Assembly: GCF_900176405.1 (NCBI RefSeq)
Contig: NZ_FWXJ01000013.1
Span: 22,149 to 86,148 of the forward strand
Length of the DNA stretch: 64,000 nucleotides
From: Polynucleobacter kasalickyi
GTDB taxonomy: Bacteria; Pseudomonadota; Gammaproteobacteria; Burkholderiales; Burkholderiaceae
Direction of reading: 5' to 3'
Shown here in pieces: positions 48,017 through 57,437 of the stretch. A program made the position numbers and the translations under genes. Numbering within the stretch: the first letter of the stretch is position 1; every line of letters starts with the position of its first letter. The notes beneath the pieces were generated by a model that saw only the letters and a list, made by a program, of their open reading frames with translations, made no database searches and had not been told where the DNA came from.

Positions 48017-50014
48017 TTATTTAAATTGTAATATTGGCTGATCTACCGAGAGGCTTTCACCTTGGTTGGCAAGAATTTCAAGCACCTCTGCGTCCTGTGA
48101 AGCAAATAACACATTTTCCATTTTCATCGCCTCGATGGCAGCCAACTTTTCGCCCGCTTGTACTTTTTGCCCCTTAGTTACAGAAATATTAACTAGTAGA
48201 CCTGGCATCGGAGAAAGGAGAAATTTTGATAAATCAGGTGGAGCCTTGAAAGGCATTAGCTTTTGTAAATCAGCTGCTGCAGTAGTCATCACCATGGCAT
48301 TAAACTGCATTCCTGAGTGACTTAACTTATAGAAAAGACCTAAGCGTTCAACTTGTAGTATCACTGGATGAGCATTTACAGTACCTTGGAAGATCATTTC
48401 ACCGGGAGTCCAATTGGATTGAACCATAAAACTCTTTTTCCCAATCAATACCTCATACCCTCCATTTACTTGAGTAAGGGAGACCGGAGAGTAAGACTGC
48501 TTGCCATTTTCCCCCTCAACGACAACGAATTCACTGGGGATTTCATATTGATGACCGATTAATTGTCCCGAAATATTTCCGGCCCTTCCTAGGTAAGCAA
48601 TATGGATGCATGTTGAAATCGCACAAAAGAAATCATGAAAAGAATCATCAACACTTGCTCCAGTAAAACCATTGGGAAAGTGATTAGCAATAAACCCTGT
48701 ATGAAAATTGCCACTTTGAAAATCAGGGTGCTGCATCAGCGCACCTTGAAAGGGAATATTTGAATGAATCCCTTTAATCACAAATTGATTTAACGCATCC
48801 TGCATCTTCAATATCGCAGCAGGTCTATTTTCCGCATGAACAATCAATTTAGCAATCATTGAGTCGTAGTACATTGGAATTTCACCTCCCTCATACACCC
48901 CAGTATCAACCCGAACTCCATTGACTGCCTCAGGTGGCGAGTATTTTACTAATCGACCGGTAGAAGGTAAAAATTGACGATATGGGTCTTCTGCATTGAT
49001 TCTACATTCCATCGCCCAGCCATCTCGCTTGATGTCTGCCTGTGTAAATGCCAATTTTTCACCGGCAGCGACTCGAATCATTTGTTCAACTAAGTCAAGT
49101 CCCGTGATAAATTCAGTGACTGGATGTTCAACTTGCAGTCGAGTATTCATTTCTAAAAAATAGAAGGACTGATCTTTACCAACAACAAACTCAACCGTAC
49201 CTGCAGATTGATAATTAACAGCCTTCGCGAGTGCAACCGCTTGTTCACCCATGGCTTTTCTGGTGGCCTCAGTGATGAAAGGTGATGGCGCTTCTTCTAT
49301 GACTTTCTGATGACGTCTCTGAATAGAGCACTCTCGTTCCCATAGATAAACAACATTACCAAAACTGTCACCTAAAATTTGAATTTCGATGTGGCGTGGC
49401 TCTTCCACAAATTTTTCAATAAATACTCGATCATCACCAAATGAATTTCTTGCCTCATTTTTACAAGCAGAAAATCCCTCAATCGTTTCTTTATCAGAAT
49501 AAGCAACTCTCAGGCCCTTTCCTCCGCCACCCGCTGATGCTTTAATCATCACCGGATAGCCAATACCTTTAGCAATTTCAACGGCCTGTTCAGTTGTATC
49601 AATAACATCGTTATAGCCCGGAATCGTATTGACTTTTGACTCTAATGCCAACTTTTTTGATGCGATCTTATCGCCCATGGCAGCAATAGAAAAATGCTTT
49701 GGACCAATAAATACTAGACCTTCATCTTCTACTCTTTTGGCAAAAACTTCATTTTCTGATAAAAAACCATAGCCCGGATGAATTGCATTAGCACCGGTAT
49801 CTTTGCAAGCTTGCAGGATATTTTCGATGACTAAATACGATTCTCTGGAGGGAGCAGGTCCAATATAAACAGCTTCATCAGCGAGTTCAACATGTTTGGC
49901 CTCACGGTCCGCATCGGAATAGACGGCAACCGTTTTAATACCCATTTTTTTTGCCGTACTGATAATGCGACAGGCAATTTCACCACGGTTGGCAATTAAG
50001 ATTTTTTCAAACAT
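48017..50014 (-). CDS. pccA: Propionyl-CoA carboxylase, biotin subunit
   Basis: Biotin carboxylase plus biotin carrier in one chain. The biotin carboxylase domain fills about residues 1-445 ([15 protein letters not shown] is the ATP loop; [18 protein letters not shown] and [10 protein letters not shown] follow). A middle domain precedes the biotinyl domain, with AMKMEN at the C-terminal end (Lys631). The 665-residue length is normal for the alpha subunit. It pairs with pccB upstream and with scpA and meaB in an apparent operon. Substrate (propionyl- versus other acyl-CoA) is inferred from neighbours. Confidence 0.92.
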   Translation of the reverse strand: MFEKILIANRGEIACRIISTAKKMGIKTVAVYSDADREAKHVELADEAVYIGPAPSRESYLVIENILQACKDTGANAIHPGYGFLSENEVFAKRVEDEGLVFIGPKHFSIAAMGDKIASKKLALESKVNTIPGYNDVIDTTEQAVEIAKGIGYPVMIKASAGGGGKGLRVAYSDKETIEGFSACKNEARNSFGDDRVFIEKFVEEPRHIEIQILGDSFGNVVYLWERECSIQRRHQKVIEEAPSPFITEATRKAMGEQAVALAKAVNYQSAGTVEFVVGKDQSFYFLEMNTRLQVEHPVTEFITGLDLVEQMIRVAAGEKLAFTQADIKRDGWAMECRINAEDPYRQFLPSTGRLVKYSPPEAVNGVRVDTGVYEGGEIPMYYDSMIAKLIVHAENRPAAILKMQDALNQFVIKGIHSNIPFQGALMQHPDFQSGNFHTGFIANHFPNGFTGASVDDSFHDFFCAISTCIHIAYLGRAGNISGQLIGHQYEIPSEFVVVEGENGKQSYSPVSLTQVNGGYEVLIGKKSFMVQSNWTPGEMIFQGTVNAHPVILQVERLGLFYKLSHSGMQFNAMVMTTAAADLQKLMPFKAPPDLSKFLLSPMPGLLVNISVTKGQKVQAGEKLAAIEAMKMENVLFASQDAEVLEILANQGESLSVDQPILQFK

Positions 50015-50037
50015 AAATAATCCTTATTTATTACTCT

Positions 50038-51570
50038 TCAAAGTGGAATGTTGTCATGTTTACGCCAAGGGTTATCAAGCTCTTTCCCTTTAAGCATCAC
50101 TAGTGATCTAGAAATCCGTTTACGGGTTTCATGAGGCATGATCACATCATCAATGTACCCTCTTCGACCAGCAACAAAAGGGTTGGCAAACTTACTCTTA
50201 TACTCGGCTTCTCTTGCTGACAATTTGGTAGGATCACCCTTTTCATCCCTAAAAATAATTTCAACTGCACCTTTAGGACCCATGACGGCAATTTCAGCTG
50301 AAGGCCACGCAAAATTCACATCACCCCTTAAGTGCTTTGAAGACATCACATCATAAGCACCACCATAAGCTTTCCGAGTAATGACCGTAATTTTTGGCAC
50401 CGTGCACTCTGCATAGGCAAATAAAAGCTTAGCACCGTGTTTAATAATTCCACCATACTCCTGAGCAGTTCCTGGCATAAAGCCTGGTACATCCACAAAA
50501 GTCACAATCGGAATATTGAAAGCATCACAAAAACGCACAAATCTTGCCGCTTTAATTGAAGACTTAATATCTAAACAACCCGCCAACACTAATGGTTGGT
50601 TCGCTACGATACCAATCGTTTGACCATCTACACGCCCAAAGCCAATAATGATATTTTTTGCATAATCGGGTTGGATTTCAAAAAAGTCACCATCATCTAC
50701 CGTCTTGTGAATCAGTTCCATCATGTCGTATGCTTTATTAGCATTCGACGGTACCAAGGTATCCAGTGAATAATCAAGTGGATCTACTGTCGAGGAACTT
50801 GGGCGAAGTGGCGCTGTTTCTCGATTAGAAAGGGGGAGATAGTTGAAAAATCTTCTCAGCATCATGATCGCTTCGATATCATTTTCGAAGACGCGGTCGC
50901 ATACTCCAGATTTGGTTGAGTGAGTTACAGCACCACCCAACTCTTCAGCAGTCACTTCTTCATGCGTTACGGTTTTAACAACTTCAGGTCCTGTCACAAA
51001 CATATAGGAACTATCCTTCACCATAAAAATGAAGTCTGTTAAAGCCGGAGAGTAAACAGCCCCACCAGCACAAGGACCCATAATTAATGAAATTTGTGGG
51101 ATAACGCCTGAAGCCATGACATTACGTTGGAAAATTTCAGCATACCCACCTAAAGAAGCAACACCCTCCTGAATTCTGGCACCTCCGGAATCATTCAAGC
51201 CAATAATCGGCGCACCGACTTTCATCGCTTGATCCATCACTTTACAAATCTTTTCAGCATGAGCTTCCGACAGTGAGCCACCAAATACCGTAAAGTCTTG
51301 GGAGAATACAAACACTAATCGACCGTTAATCATGCCATAACCAGTTACGACACCGTCACTAGGAATCGTTTCACTGGCCATACCGAAATCTGTACAACGG
51401 TGTTCTACAAACATGTCCCACTCTTCAAAAGAGCCCTCATCAAGTAATAACTCAATGCGCTCTCTTGCCGTTAGCTTTCCTTTACTGTGCTGAGCATGAA
51501 TCCTCTTTTGCCCCCCACCTAAATAAGCCTGCTCTCTTTTTGCCTCTAATTGTCGAATAATATCGTTCAC
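50038..51570 (-). CDS. pccB: Propionyl-CoA carboxylase, carboxyltransferase subunit
   Basis: Carboxyltransferase of about 510 residues that moves CO2 from biotin to propionyl-CoA. Crotonase-fold blocks [16 protein letters not shown] and the C-terminal [14 protein letters not shown] and [17 protein letters not shown] are characteristic. The start is GTG at 51570 with a GAGGAG Shine-Dalgarno. It is flanked by meaB (26 bp upstream) and pccA (23 bp downstream) in one direction. Chain order and co-operon favour propionyl-CoA as substrate over acetyl- or methylcrotonyl-CoA. Confidence 0.93.
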   Translation of the reverse strand: MNDIIRQLEAKREQAYLGGGQKRIHAQHSKGKLTARERIELLLDEGSFEEWDMFVEHRCTDFGMASETIPSDGVVTGYGMINGRLVFVFSQDFTVFGGSLSEAHAEKICKVMDQAMKVGAPIIGLNDSGGARIQEGVASLGGYAEIFQRNVMASGVIPQISLIMGPCAGGAVYSPALTDFIFMVKDSSYMFVTGPEVVKTVTHEEVTAEELGGAVTHSTKSGVCDRVFENDIEAIMMLRRFFNYLPLSNRETAPLRPSSSTVDPLDYSLDTLVPSNANKAYDMMELIHKTVDDGDFFEIQPDYAKNIIIGFGRVDGQTIGIVANQPLVLAGCLDIKSSIKAARFVRFCDAFNIPIVTFVDVPGFMPGTAQEYGGIIKHGAKLLFAYAECTVPKITVITRKAYGGAYDVMSSKHLRGDVNFAWPSAEIAVMGPKGAVEIIFRDEKGDPTKLSAREAEYKSKFANPFVAGRRGYIDDVIMPHETRKRISRSLVMLKGKELDNPWRKHDNIPL

Positions 51571-51596
51571 TCTGACTCCTCATCTATTTTTTCTAA

Positions 51597-52622
51597 TCAT
51601 TCGTGCTTAAAAATATCTAATAAATTTCTAGCTGCTACGGATGGGTCTACAACACCTGCCTGGACTTCTGATTGGTAACGCAAATATCGTTCTTTGACTT
51701 CGGGGTGATTTTTAAATAATTCTTTTAAACCTTGATTAATTTGGTCATCCAGCCATGCAAGAGATTGATGCGATCTTCTACGCTGAAAACCACCATTGGA
51801 CGTTTGAAGTTTTTGAAAACGAAGAATCACTTCCCAAAAGGATCCAATTTGATTTTCATCTAAAGCACTCAAACACATTACTTCTGGATGCCAAACATCT
51901 TGATGATGTAATTGGTGATGAGGATTTCCTTGATAGCCAAAAATCCTCAAAGAACTCTTAATTTGAGCCAAGGCTCTGGTGGCGGCGTTAAGGTCAATAT
52001 CTGACTTATTAATAACTACTAAGTCAGCGACTTCCATCACACCTTTTTTAATTGCCTGCAAATCATCGCCAGCATTCGGTAATTGTAATAAGACAAAAAT
52101 ATCTGTCATTTTTGAAACCGCTATTTCACTTTGACCAACACCTACTGTTTCTATAATGATTACATCAAAGCCCGCAGCTTCCAAAACAACTATCGCCTCC
52201 CGAGTCTTTTCTGCAACACCACCTAAATTACCAGAAGAAGGACTTGGACGAATAAAGGCATGTTCATTCACGGTGAGTTTTTCCATGCGAGTTTTATCAC
52301 CCAAAATAGAACCACCAGAAATAGTTGACGATGGATCGATGGCTAATACTGCCACCTTAAAACCTTTTTCAATTAAATATAGTCCAAATGATTCAATCAG
52401 GGTCGATTTACCAACACCAGGAACGCCAGAGATACCAATGCGAAGTGATTTGCCAACTAATGGCAACATTTTTTGCAAAAGATGATCAGCTCTCTTACGA
52501 TGATCTTTAAGAGTAGATTCGAACAAAGTAATTGTTTTGGCGATCGCCCTTCTTTTTAATAGAATCCTTTGTGGATCACTACTAATCAGCTGAGATAATA
52601 ACTCTTCGTCCTGAGTGAACAT
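51597..52622 (-). CDS. meaB: MeaB/ArgK GTPase, mutase chaperone
   Basis: G3E-type GTPase that guards methylmalonyl-CoA mutase and helps load or repair adenosylcobalamin. The 341-residue protein has P-loop GVPGVGKST (about residue 65), switch region DPSSTISGGSILGDKTRM and the base specificity motif NKSD. It starts 17 nt after the mutase gene stop, as MeaB genes usually do. No separate promoter is apparent. Confidence 0.93.
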   Translation of the reverse strand: MFTQDEELLSQLISSDPQRILLKRRAIAKTITLFESTLKDHRKRADHLLQKMLPLVGKSLRIGISGVPGVGKSTLIESFGLYLIEKGFKVAVLAIDPSSTISGGSILGDKTRMEKLTVNEHAFIRPSPSSGNLGGVAEKTREAIVVLEAAGFDVIIIETVGVGQSEIAVSKMTDIFVLLQLPNAGDDLQAIKKGVMEVADLVVINKSDIDLNAATRALAQIKSSLRIFGYQGNPHHQLHHQDVWHPEVMCLSALDENQIGSFWEVILRFQKLQTSNGGFQRRRSHQSLAWLDDQINQGLKELFKNHPEVKERYLRYQSEVQAGVVDPSVAARNLLDIFKHE

Positions 52623-52639
52623 GAAATCAATCCGCTTTG

Positions 52640-54832
52640 TTATTTAGAAGTATCTATCTGAGTCAAATGGGCACGAATACGTTCTAAAACATCTTTCGCA
52701 GAAGCCGGAATAGGAGTTCCAGGACCATAGATACCCTGTACACCCGCTTCATACAAAAATTGATAGTCTTGCCTTGGAATCACTCCACCCACAAACACCA
52801 CGATATCGCCACCGCCTTGACGGTTAAGCTCAGCAATAATTTCTGGAACTAATGTCTTATGTCCAGCCGCAAGGGTTGAAACACCAACGGCGTGTACATC
52901 ATTTTCAATGGCTTGTCTGGCACACTCTGCAGGTGTCTGAAATAACACGCCCATATCCACATCAAAACCTAGGTCAGCGTATGCTGTAGCGACGACTTTT
53001 GCCCCACGGTCATGACCATCTTGACCTAATTTCGCAATCATCACTCGAGGACGTCGACCAAACTCCTCGGCAAATTGGCCAATTTCATGCTGTAGTTTTT
53101 CCCACCCTTCAGCAGAGTCATAGACCCTTGCATATACTCCTGTGACTTTTTGTGTATCTGCGCGATGACGACCATAGATCGACTCTAAAGCATCAGAAAC
53201 CTCTCCCACAGTCGCTCTGAGGCGCATTGCCTGAACGGTTAAATCCAACAGATTTCCTTCACCACTCTCGGCAGCTGCTGTGATTGCAGATAAGGCATTT
53301 TGAACGGCTACTGAATCACGACGAGCTTTTATTTCTTGCAAACGCTGCACTTGAGATTCTCGAACCATATTGTTATCTACTTCACGTACCTCAAGTTCAT
53401 CTTGCTCAGTGAGCTGATATTTATTAACACCAACAATAACATCCCGACCAGAGTCAATATTTGCTTGCTTTTCAGCAGCAGCAGCTTCAATTTTCAATTT
53501 AGCCCAGCCACTATCGACCGCTTTTGTCATCCCCCCCATGGCTTCAACTTCTTGGATAATTTCCCACGCCTTATCTGCCATTTCCTGAGTTAATTTCTCC
53601 ATCATATAAGAACCCGCCCATGGATCGACTACGCTTGTAATATGGGTTTCTTCTTGAATAATTAATTGAGTGTTTCTAGCGATTCGGGCAGAAAATTCCG
53701 TAGGTAGTGCAATCGCTTCATCAAAAGAGTTTGTATGCAATGATTGTGTTCCCCCAAAAACTGCCGCCATCGCCTCAACCGTCGTTCTAACCACATTGTT
53801 ATAGGGGTCTTGCTCGGTTAATGACCAACCGGAAGTTTGACAATGCGTGCGCAACATCAATGATTTAGGATTTTTCGGAGAAAACTCGCTCATGATTCTC
53901 CACCACAGTAAACGAGCAGCTCTTAACTTCGCAATTTCAAGATAAAAATTCATCCCTATCGCAAAAAAGAAGGAGAGCCGTCCCGCAAACTCATCCACAT
54001 CCAAGCCTTTGGCTAAGGCAGTTTTGACATATTCTTTACCATCGGCAAGAGTAAAGGCCAGTTCAAGGGATTGATTGGCACCGGCTTCTTGCATGTGATA
54101 ACCAGAAATAGAAATTGAATTGAATTTCGGCATTTTTTGCGCCGTGAACTCAATAATATCGCCAATAATTCGCATGGATGGCTCTGGCGGGTAAATGTAG
54201 GTGTTACGCACCATGAATTCTTTTAAAATATCATTTTGAATGGTCCCTGATAATGCATTTAGAGCAACACCCTGCTCCTCAGCTGCAACAATATAGCCAG
54301 CAAGCACGGGTAAAACACCACCATTCATCGTCATTGATACCGAAACTTTATCCAATGGAATCTGGTTAAATAAAACCTTCATATCTTCCACTGTATCAAT
54401 TGCCACACCGGCCTTGCCGACGTCTCCTGTAACGCGTGGATGATCCGAATCATATCCACGGTGAGTTGGTAAATCAAATGCGACAGAAATACCCTGACCA
54501 CCAGCCGCCAAGGATTTACGATAAAACTGATTGGATTCTTCTGCAGTAGAAAAGCCGGCATACTGTCGAATTGTCCAAGGCCTCACAGAGTACATCGTTG
54601 CCTGAGGACCTCTGAGAAATGGTTCAAAGCCAGGTAGAGTATTTGTAAATGGTAAATCTTGAAGATCATTGGCGGTATAAAGCGCTTTCAAATGGATGCC
54701 ATCTGGCGTGTTCCACCCTAAAGTCGAAGCATCATTATTTGGCGCTGATTTATTAGCAGATTTCAGCCAATCATCATAGTTTGCAGTTTTCGAATTTGGC
54801 CATTGATCTGAATTCTTCTCTTGGTTACTCAT
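52640..54832 (-). CDS. scpA: Methylmalonyl-CoA mutase (single chain)
   Basis: Adenosylcobalamin enzyme converting (R)-methylmalonyl-CoA to succinyl-CoA. The 730-residue chain holds the TIM-barrel substrate domain ([31 protein letters not shown]) and a C-terminal B12 domain with the His-ligand motif [20 protein letters not shown] at about residue 605. A Shine-Dalgarno (AAGGAG) lies near the ATG. It heads the scpA-meaB-pccB-pccA-VOC operon and is divergent from a GntR-family gene (138 bp) that may regulate it. Confidence 0.96.
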   Translation of the reverse strand: MSNQEKNSDQWPNSKTANYDDWLKSANKSAPNNDASTLGWNTPDGIHLKALYTANDLQDLPFTNTLPGFEPFLRGPQATMYSVRPWTIRQYAGFSTAEESNQFYRKSLAAGGQGISVAFDLPTHRGYDSDHPRVTGDVGKAGVAIDTVEDMKVLFNQIPLDKVSVSMTMNGGVLPVLAGYIVAAEEQGVALNALSGTIQNDILKEFMVRNTYIYPPEPSMRIIGDIIEFTAQKMPKFNSISISGYHMQEAGANQSLELAFTLADGKEYVKTALAKGLDVDEFAGRLSFFFAIGMNFYLEIAKLRAARLLWWRIMSEFSPKNPKSLMLRTHCQTSGWSLTEQDPYNNVVRTTVEAMAAVFGGTQSLHTNSFDEAIALPTEFSARIARNTQLIIQEETHITSVVDPWAGSYMMEKLTQEMADKAWEIIQEVEAMGGMTKAVDSGWAKLKIEAAAAEKQANIDSGRDVIVGVNKYQLTEQDELEVREVDNNMVRESQVQRLQEIKARRDSVAVQNALSAITAAAESGEGNLLDLTVQAMRLRATVGEVSDALESIYGRHRADTQKVTGVYARVYDSAEGWEKLQHEIGQFAEEFGRRPRVMIAKLGQDGHDRGAKVVATAYADLGFDVDMGVLFQTPAECARQAIENDVHAVGVSTLAAGHKTLVPEIIAELNRQGGGDIVVFVGGVIPRQDYQFLYEAGVQGIYGPGTPIPASAKDVLERIRAHLTQIDTSK

Positions 54833-54881
54833 ACCCGCTCTCCTTAGAAAGAGTAATTACATAATTTGTCATAGCATACCA

Positions 54882-54910
54882 TTGACAGACAATAAAAGAA
54901 ATAGCAAAAT
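54882..54910 (+). promoter_or_regulatory. Promoter candidate for the GntR-family gene
   Basis: TTGACA (54882-54887), a 17-bp spacer and CAAAAT (54905-54910) match a sigma-70 promoter well (6/6 and 4/6). Transcription would start near 54917, about 55 nt before the ATG, and inside the flanking dyad. Confidence 0.5.
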
Positions 54911-54931
54911 GAATTCTTAATTATGAATTCA
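54910..54931. promoter_or_regulatory. Possible operator dyad between scpA and GntR gene
   Basis: TGAATTC and GAATTCA form an inverted repeat separated by 8 bp of AT-rich sequence (54910-54931), overlapping the predicted transcription start of the regulator. The location suits autorepression and control of scpA. It does not look like the classical FadR site, so the binding protein is unproven. Confidence 0.45.
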
Positions 54932-54970
54932 AAATTGAATGCCAATTAATTTAGAAAGTAACCACACCTC

Positions 54971-55603
54971 ATGAGCTTAGCATCTAGACCACTCTATTTA
55001 GACATCGCAGATGTCATCCGTGAAAAAATTTTTCAACATGAATTAAAACCTGGTGCTTGGATCAATGAAAAGGAAATTACTGAAGAGTTAGAAATTAGTA
55101 GAACCCCCCTACGAGAAGCAATAAAAGTATTGGCCGCTGAAGGTTTGATAACAATGAAGCTACGTCGAGGAGCTTATGTTACCGAGGTAGAAACAACCGA
55201 TTTAGCGAATATTTTCGAGGTAATCTCAATATTAGAAGCACAAGCCGCCTACGATGTGGCAAAAGATGCCACTGAAAATGAACTTGAGATACTGGATAAA
55301 GTCCATACACGACTAGAAAAAGCCGCTGCGGATAGAGATATAGATGGATTTTTTGAATTAAACCAAGAGTTTCATGATTTAATCCAACAGTTTGCGGGCA
55401 ATCCTTGGATGAGAAAAGTAATTCAAGACTTAAGACAAGTTTTGAAATTGCAGAGAAAAAATTCTTTGAGAAAGATTGGACGCGTAGAGCAATCTTTAAT
55501 CGAACACCGCCAAATTTTGTCGGCTTTGATTGGTCGAAAACCAGAGCAAGCAAAAGAGTTAATGCATAGCCACCTTCTGCATGGACAAAAGGCGGCTGTT
55601 TAA
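54971..55603 (+). CDS. GntR-family regulator with FCD domain
   Basis: A 210-residue transcription factor: winged-helix domain at the N terminus (DVIREKIFQHELKPG, then ISRTPLREAIKVLAAEGLI) and a C-terminal FCD ligand domain with conserved metal-binding residues (ELNQEFHDLI and IEHRQILSALIGR). FCD regulators sense organic acids. It is divergent from the methylmalonyl-CoA mutase operon, which it probably controls (inference). Ligand cannot be read; propionate or methylmalonyl-related acids are plausible. Confidence 0.92.
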   Translation: MSLASRPLYLDIADVIREKIFQHELKPGAWINEKEITEELEISRTPLREAIKVLAAEGLITMKLRRGAYVTEVETTDLANIFEVISILEAQAAYDVAKDATENELEILDKVHTRLEKAAADRDIDGFFELNQEFHDLIQQFAGNPWMRKVIQDLRQVLKLQRKNSLRKIGRVEQSLIEHRQILSALIGRKPEQAKELMHSHLLHGQKAAV

Positions 55604-55624
55604 GGGGAAGACAAGGCTTTCCCT
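55603..55624. terminator. Hairpin after the GntR-family gene
   Basis: AGGGGAAG (55603-55610) pairs with CTTTCCCT (55617-55624), with one G-U pair and a 6-nt loop, starting at the stop codon. The T tract is poor on both strands, so it may be a modest bidirectional terminator between the converging genes. Confidence 0.45.
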
Positions 55625-55635
55625 ACAAATACAAT

Positions 55636-55983
55636 TTATTTCTTGATAACGAAGTCACCAGGCAAAGAGGCAACATAGGCAGCCATATCTTTTAATTGAG
55701 CCTGAGTAAATTGCTTTGCTTGTCCACCCATGATTGCATTAGCGCGGCCAACATGAGGATTGTTTTCAACTTGATAAGCCTTTAATGCGTAAAAGAGGTA
55801 ATCAGCATGCTGACCGGCAATTTTGGGATACCCTGGAGCAATCGGTTGCTTCAAATCAGGTCCATGGCAAGAATTACAGTTATTTTTAGTGACCAACTCT
55901 TTTCCAGCTTCAATATTTCCAGCAAATGCTTGGTTGCTTAGCAGAGTCGTAGCTAAAACTGTGAGGAATATAGTTTTTTTCAT
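55636..55983 (-). CDS. Monoheme class I cytochrome c
   Basis: Exported 115-residue electron carrier: signal peptide 1 to about 21, heme-binding CNSCH at residues 36-40, and probable axial Met85 in RANAIMGGQAKQFT. The segment KIAGQHADYLFYALKAYQ and LKDMAAYVASLPG resemble one half of a diheme cytochrome c4. It lies 27 nt downstream of another monoheme cytochrome on the same strand. The partner oxidase or reductase is not in the window. Confidence 0.9.
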   Translation of the reverse strand: MKKTIFLTVLATTLLSNQAFAGNIEAGKELVTKNNCNSCHGPDLKQPIAPGYPKIAGQHADYLFYALKAYQVENNPHVGRANAIMGGQAKQFTQAQLKDMAAYVASLPGDFVIKK

Positions 55984-56010
55984 TTTCAGACTTTCTTATC
56001 TCTTGGCAAA

Positions 56011-56391
56011 TTATTTGAGTTTGTTTGGCTTTGTATCAACATTTTGAGCTGAATAATAAACAGCTATATCAGCCATATCTTGATCAGATAATGAACCGGC
56101 AATACCTCGCATGGTGGGATGCTTACGCTCGCCTTTTTTGTATGCTGTCAACGCAGAAACAATATAAGAAGCCGATTGACCACCAATCATTGGTACTGTG
56201 TAAACTTCAGGCACTGAGGCACGATATCCTGGAATTGCATGACAACCAGCACATAAGCTTACTTTACTAGCGCCCTTCTCTGCATCACCTTTTACATCTT
56301 GTTGTGCAAAGGAGCTTGCGGAAAACATGAGTGAAAGCAATAACAAGCCAGAAAAGCGCAATTTGTCCTGAGAGTATTTAGTTTTAGTCAT
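56011..56391 (-). CDS. Monoheme class I cytochrome c
   Basis: A 126-residue exported cytochrome: signal peptide ending SSFAQ (about residue 30), heme site CAGCH at residues 47-51, probable axial Met94 in HPTMRGIAGSLSDQDMADIAVYYS. The sequence MIGGQSASYIVSALTAYKKGERKHPTM is again cytochrome c4-like. It is the first of the tandem pair and is divergent from a MoxR gene. The two genes together would equal one two-domain cytochrome c4. Confidence 0.9.
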   Translation of the reverse strand: MTKTKYSQDKLRFSGLLLLSLMFSASSFAQQDVKGDAEKGASKVSLCAGCHAIPGYRASVPEVYTVPMIGGQSASYIVSALTAYKKGERKHPTMRGIAGSLSDQDMADIAVYYSAQNVDTKPNKLK

Positions 56392-56456
56392 AATAAAAGT
56401 GATTTGTAGTGTGAAAATTCTTTAACGATAATAGTATAGTGGACTATCTTAAATTT

Positions 56457-56478
56457 ATTGTTCACTTTAGTGAATAAT
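56457..56478. promoter_or_regulatory. Dyad between cytochrome and MoxR genes
   Basis: A dyad with arms ATTGTTCACT and AGTGAATAAT (one mismatch) around a TT center. It sits between divergent genes 66 bp upstream of the cytochrome ATG and could be an operator for either. Confidence 0.35.
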
Positions 56479-56506
56479 CAAAATTTAATTAACTTATTAT
56501 TATAAA

Positions 56507-56528
56507 GGTGCTCTGCAGTTTTAGCACC
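56507..56528 (+). promoter_or_regulatory. Small hairpin in moxR leader
   Basis: GGTGCT (56507-56512) pairs with AGCACC (56523-56528) over a 10-nt loop, 34 bp before the MoxR ATG. No regulator can be named. Confidence 0.3.
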
Positions 56529-56562
56529 AACGACTCTTCTTTAAATAACATTATTAATTAAC

Positions 56563-57435
56563 ATGATGAATAACCAAGATCAATCCTCTACTAATCGTTT
56601 TAGCGGATCTGCCCAATACGTAGCAACCGATGATTTGCAACTAGCAGTAAATGCAGCCATGATTTTACAAAAACCATTATTAATTAAGGGGGAGCCCGGC
56701 ACTGGTAAAACCATGTTAGCCGAAGAGGTTGCCAGTTCACTAGGCTTGCCCTTGCTTCAATGGCACATCAAATCATCGACCAAGGCTCAACAAGGACTAT
56801 ACGAGTACGATGCTGTGAGTCGATTGAAAGACTCACAGTTAGGTGACACTAAAGTTAACGATATTGCCAACTACATAGTAAAAGGTGTTTTATGGCAAGC
56901 ATTTGAAGCGGATCAACCAACCGTGTTATTAATTGATGAAATTGATAAGGCTGATATTGAGTTCCCGAATGACCTATTAAGGGAAATCGATAAGATGGAG
57001 TTTTATGTGTATGAAACAAGGCAATTGATCAAGGCAAAATTTCGCCCGATTGTGATTATTACTTCAAATAATGAAAAAGAGTTACCAGATGCCTTCTTGA
57101 GAAGATGCTTTTTCCATTACATCGCTTTCCCAGATCCTGTAACAATGCAAAAGATTGTTGATGTCCACTATCCGAAGATTAAACAGGAGCTATTGTCTGC
57201 AGCACTAAGAATATTTTATGAAGTGCGAAATATGCCTGGCATTAAGAAAAAGCCATCCACCTCTGAATTAATTGATTGGTTAAAACTACTCATGGCTGAT
57301 GATATTCCCCTATCAGTATTGCAATCTAAGGAACAGTTAAATTCGATTCCCCCCTTACAAGGTGCCTTGCTCAAAAACGAACAAGATATGCGTCTTTTTG
57401 AAAGGCTAATGATGATGAATAAAAACAATCGGTAA
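56563..57435 (+). CDS. MoxR-type AAA+ ATPase
   Basis: The 290-residue ATPase has Walker A GEPGTGKTMLAEEVA (about residues 41-55), Walker B VLLIDEIDKAD and sensor-1 TSNNEKELPDAFLRRC. MoxR ATPases work with VWA-domain partners to assemble or activate protein complexes, often metal enzymes. The gene starts a two-gene unit; the VWA gene begins 2 nt after the stop. The CoxD-like subtype is likely. Tandem cytochromes lie upstream, divergent. The substrate complex is unknown. Confidence 0.92.
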   Translation: MMNNQDQSSTNRFSGSAQYVATDDLQLAVNAAMILQKPLLIKGEPGTGKTMLAEEVASSLGLPLLQWHIKSSTKAQQGLYEYDAVSRLKDSQLGDTKVNDIANYIVKGVLWQAFEADQPTVLLIDEIDKADIEFPNDLLREIDKMEFYVYETRQLIKAKFRPIVIITSNNEKELPDAFLRRCFFHYIAFPDPVTMQKIVDVHYPKIKQELLSAALRIFYEVRNMPGIKKKPSTSELIDWLKLLMADDIPLSVLQSKEQLNSIPPLQGALLKNEQDMRLFERLMMMNKNNR

Positions 57436-57437
57436 TC

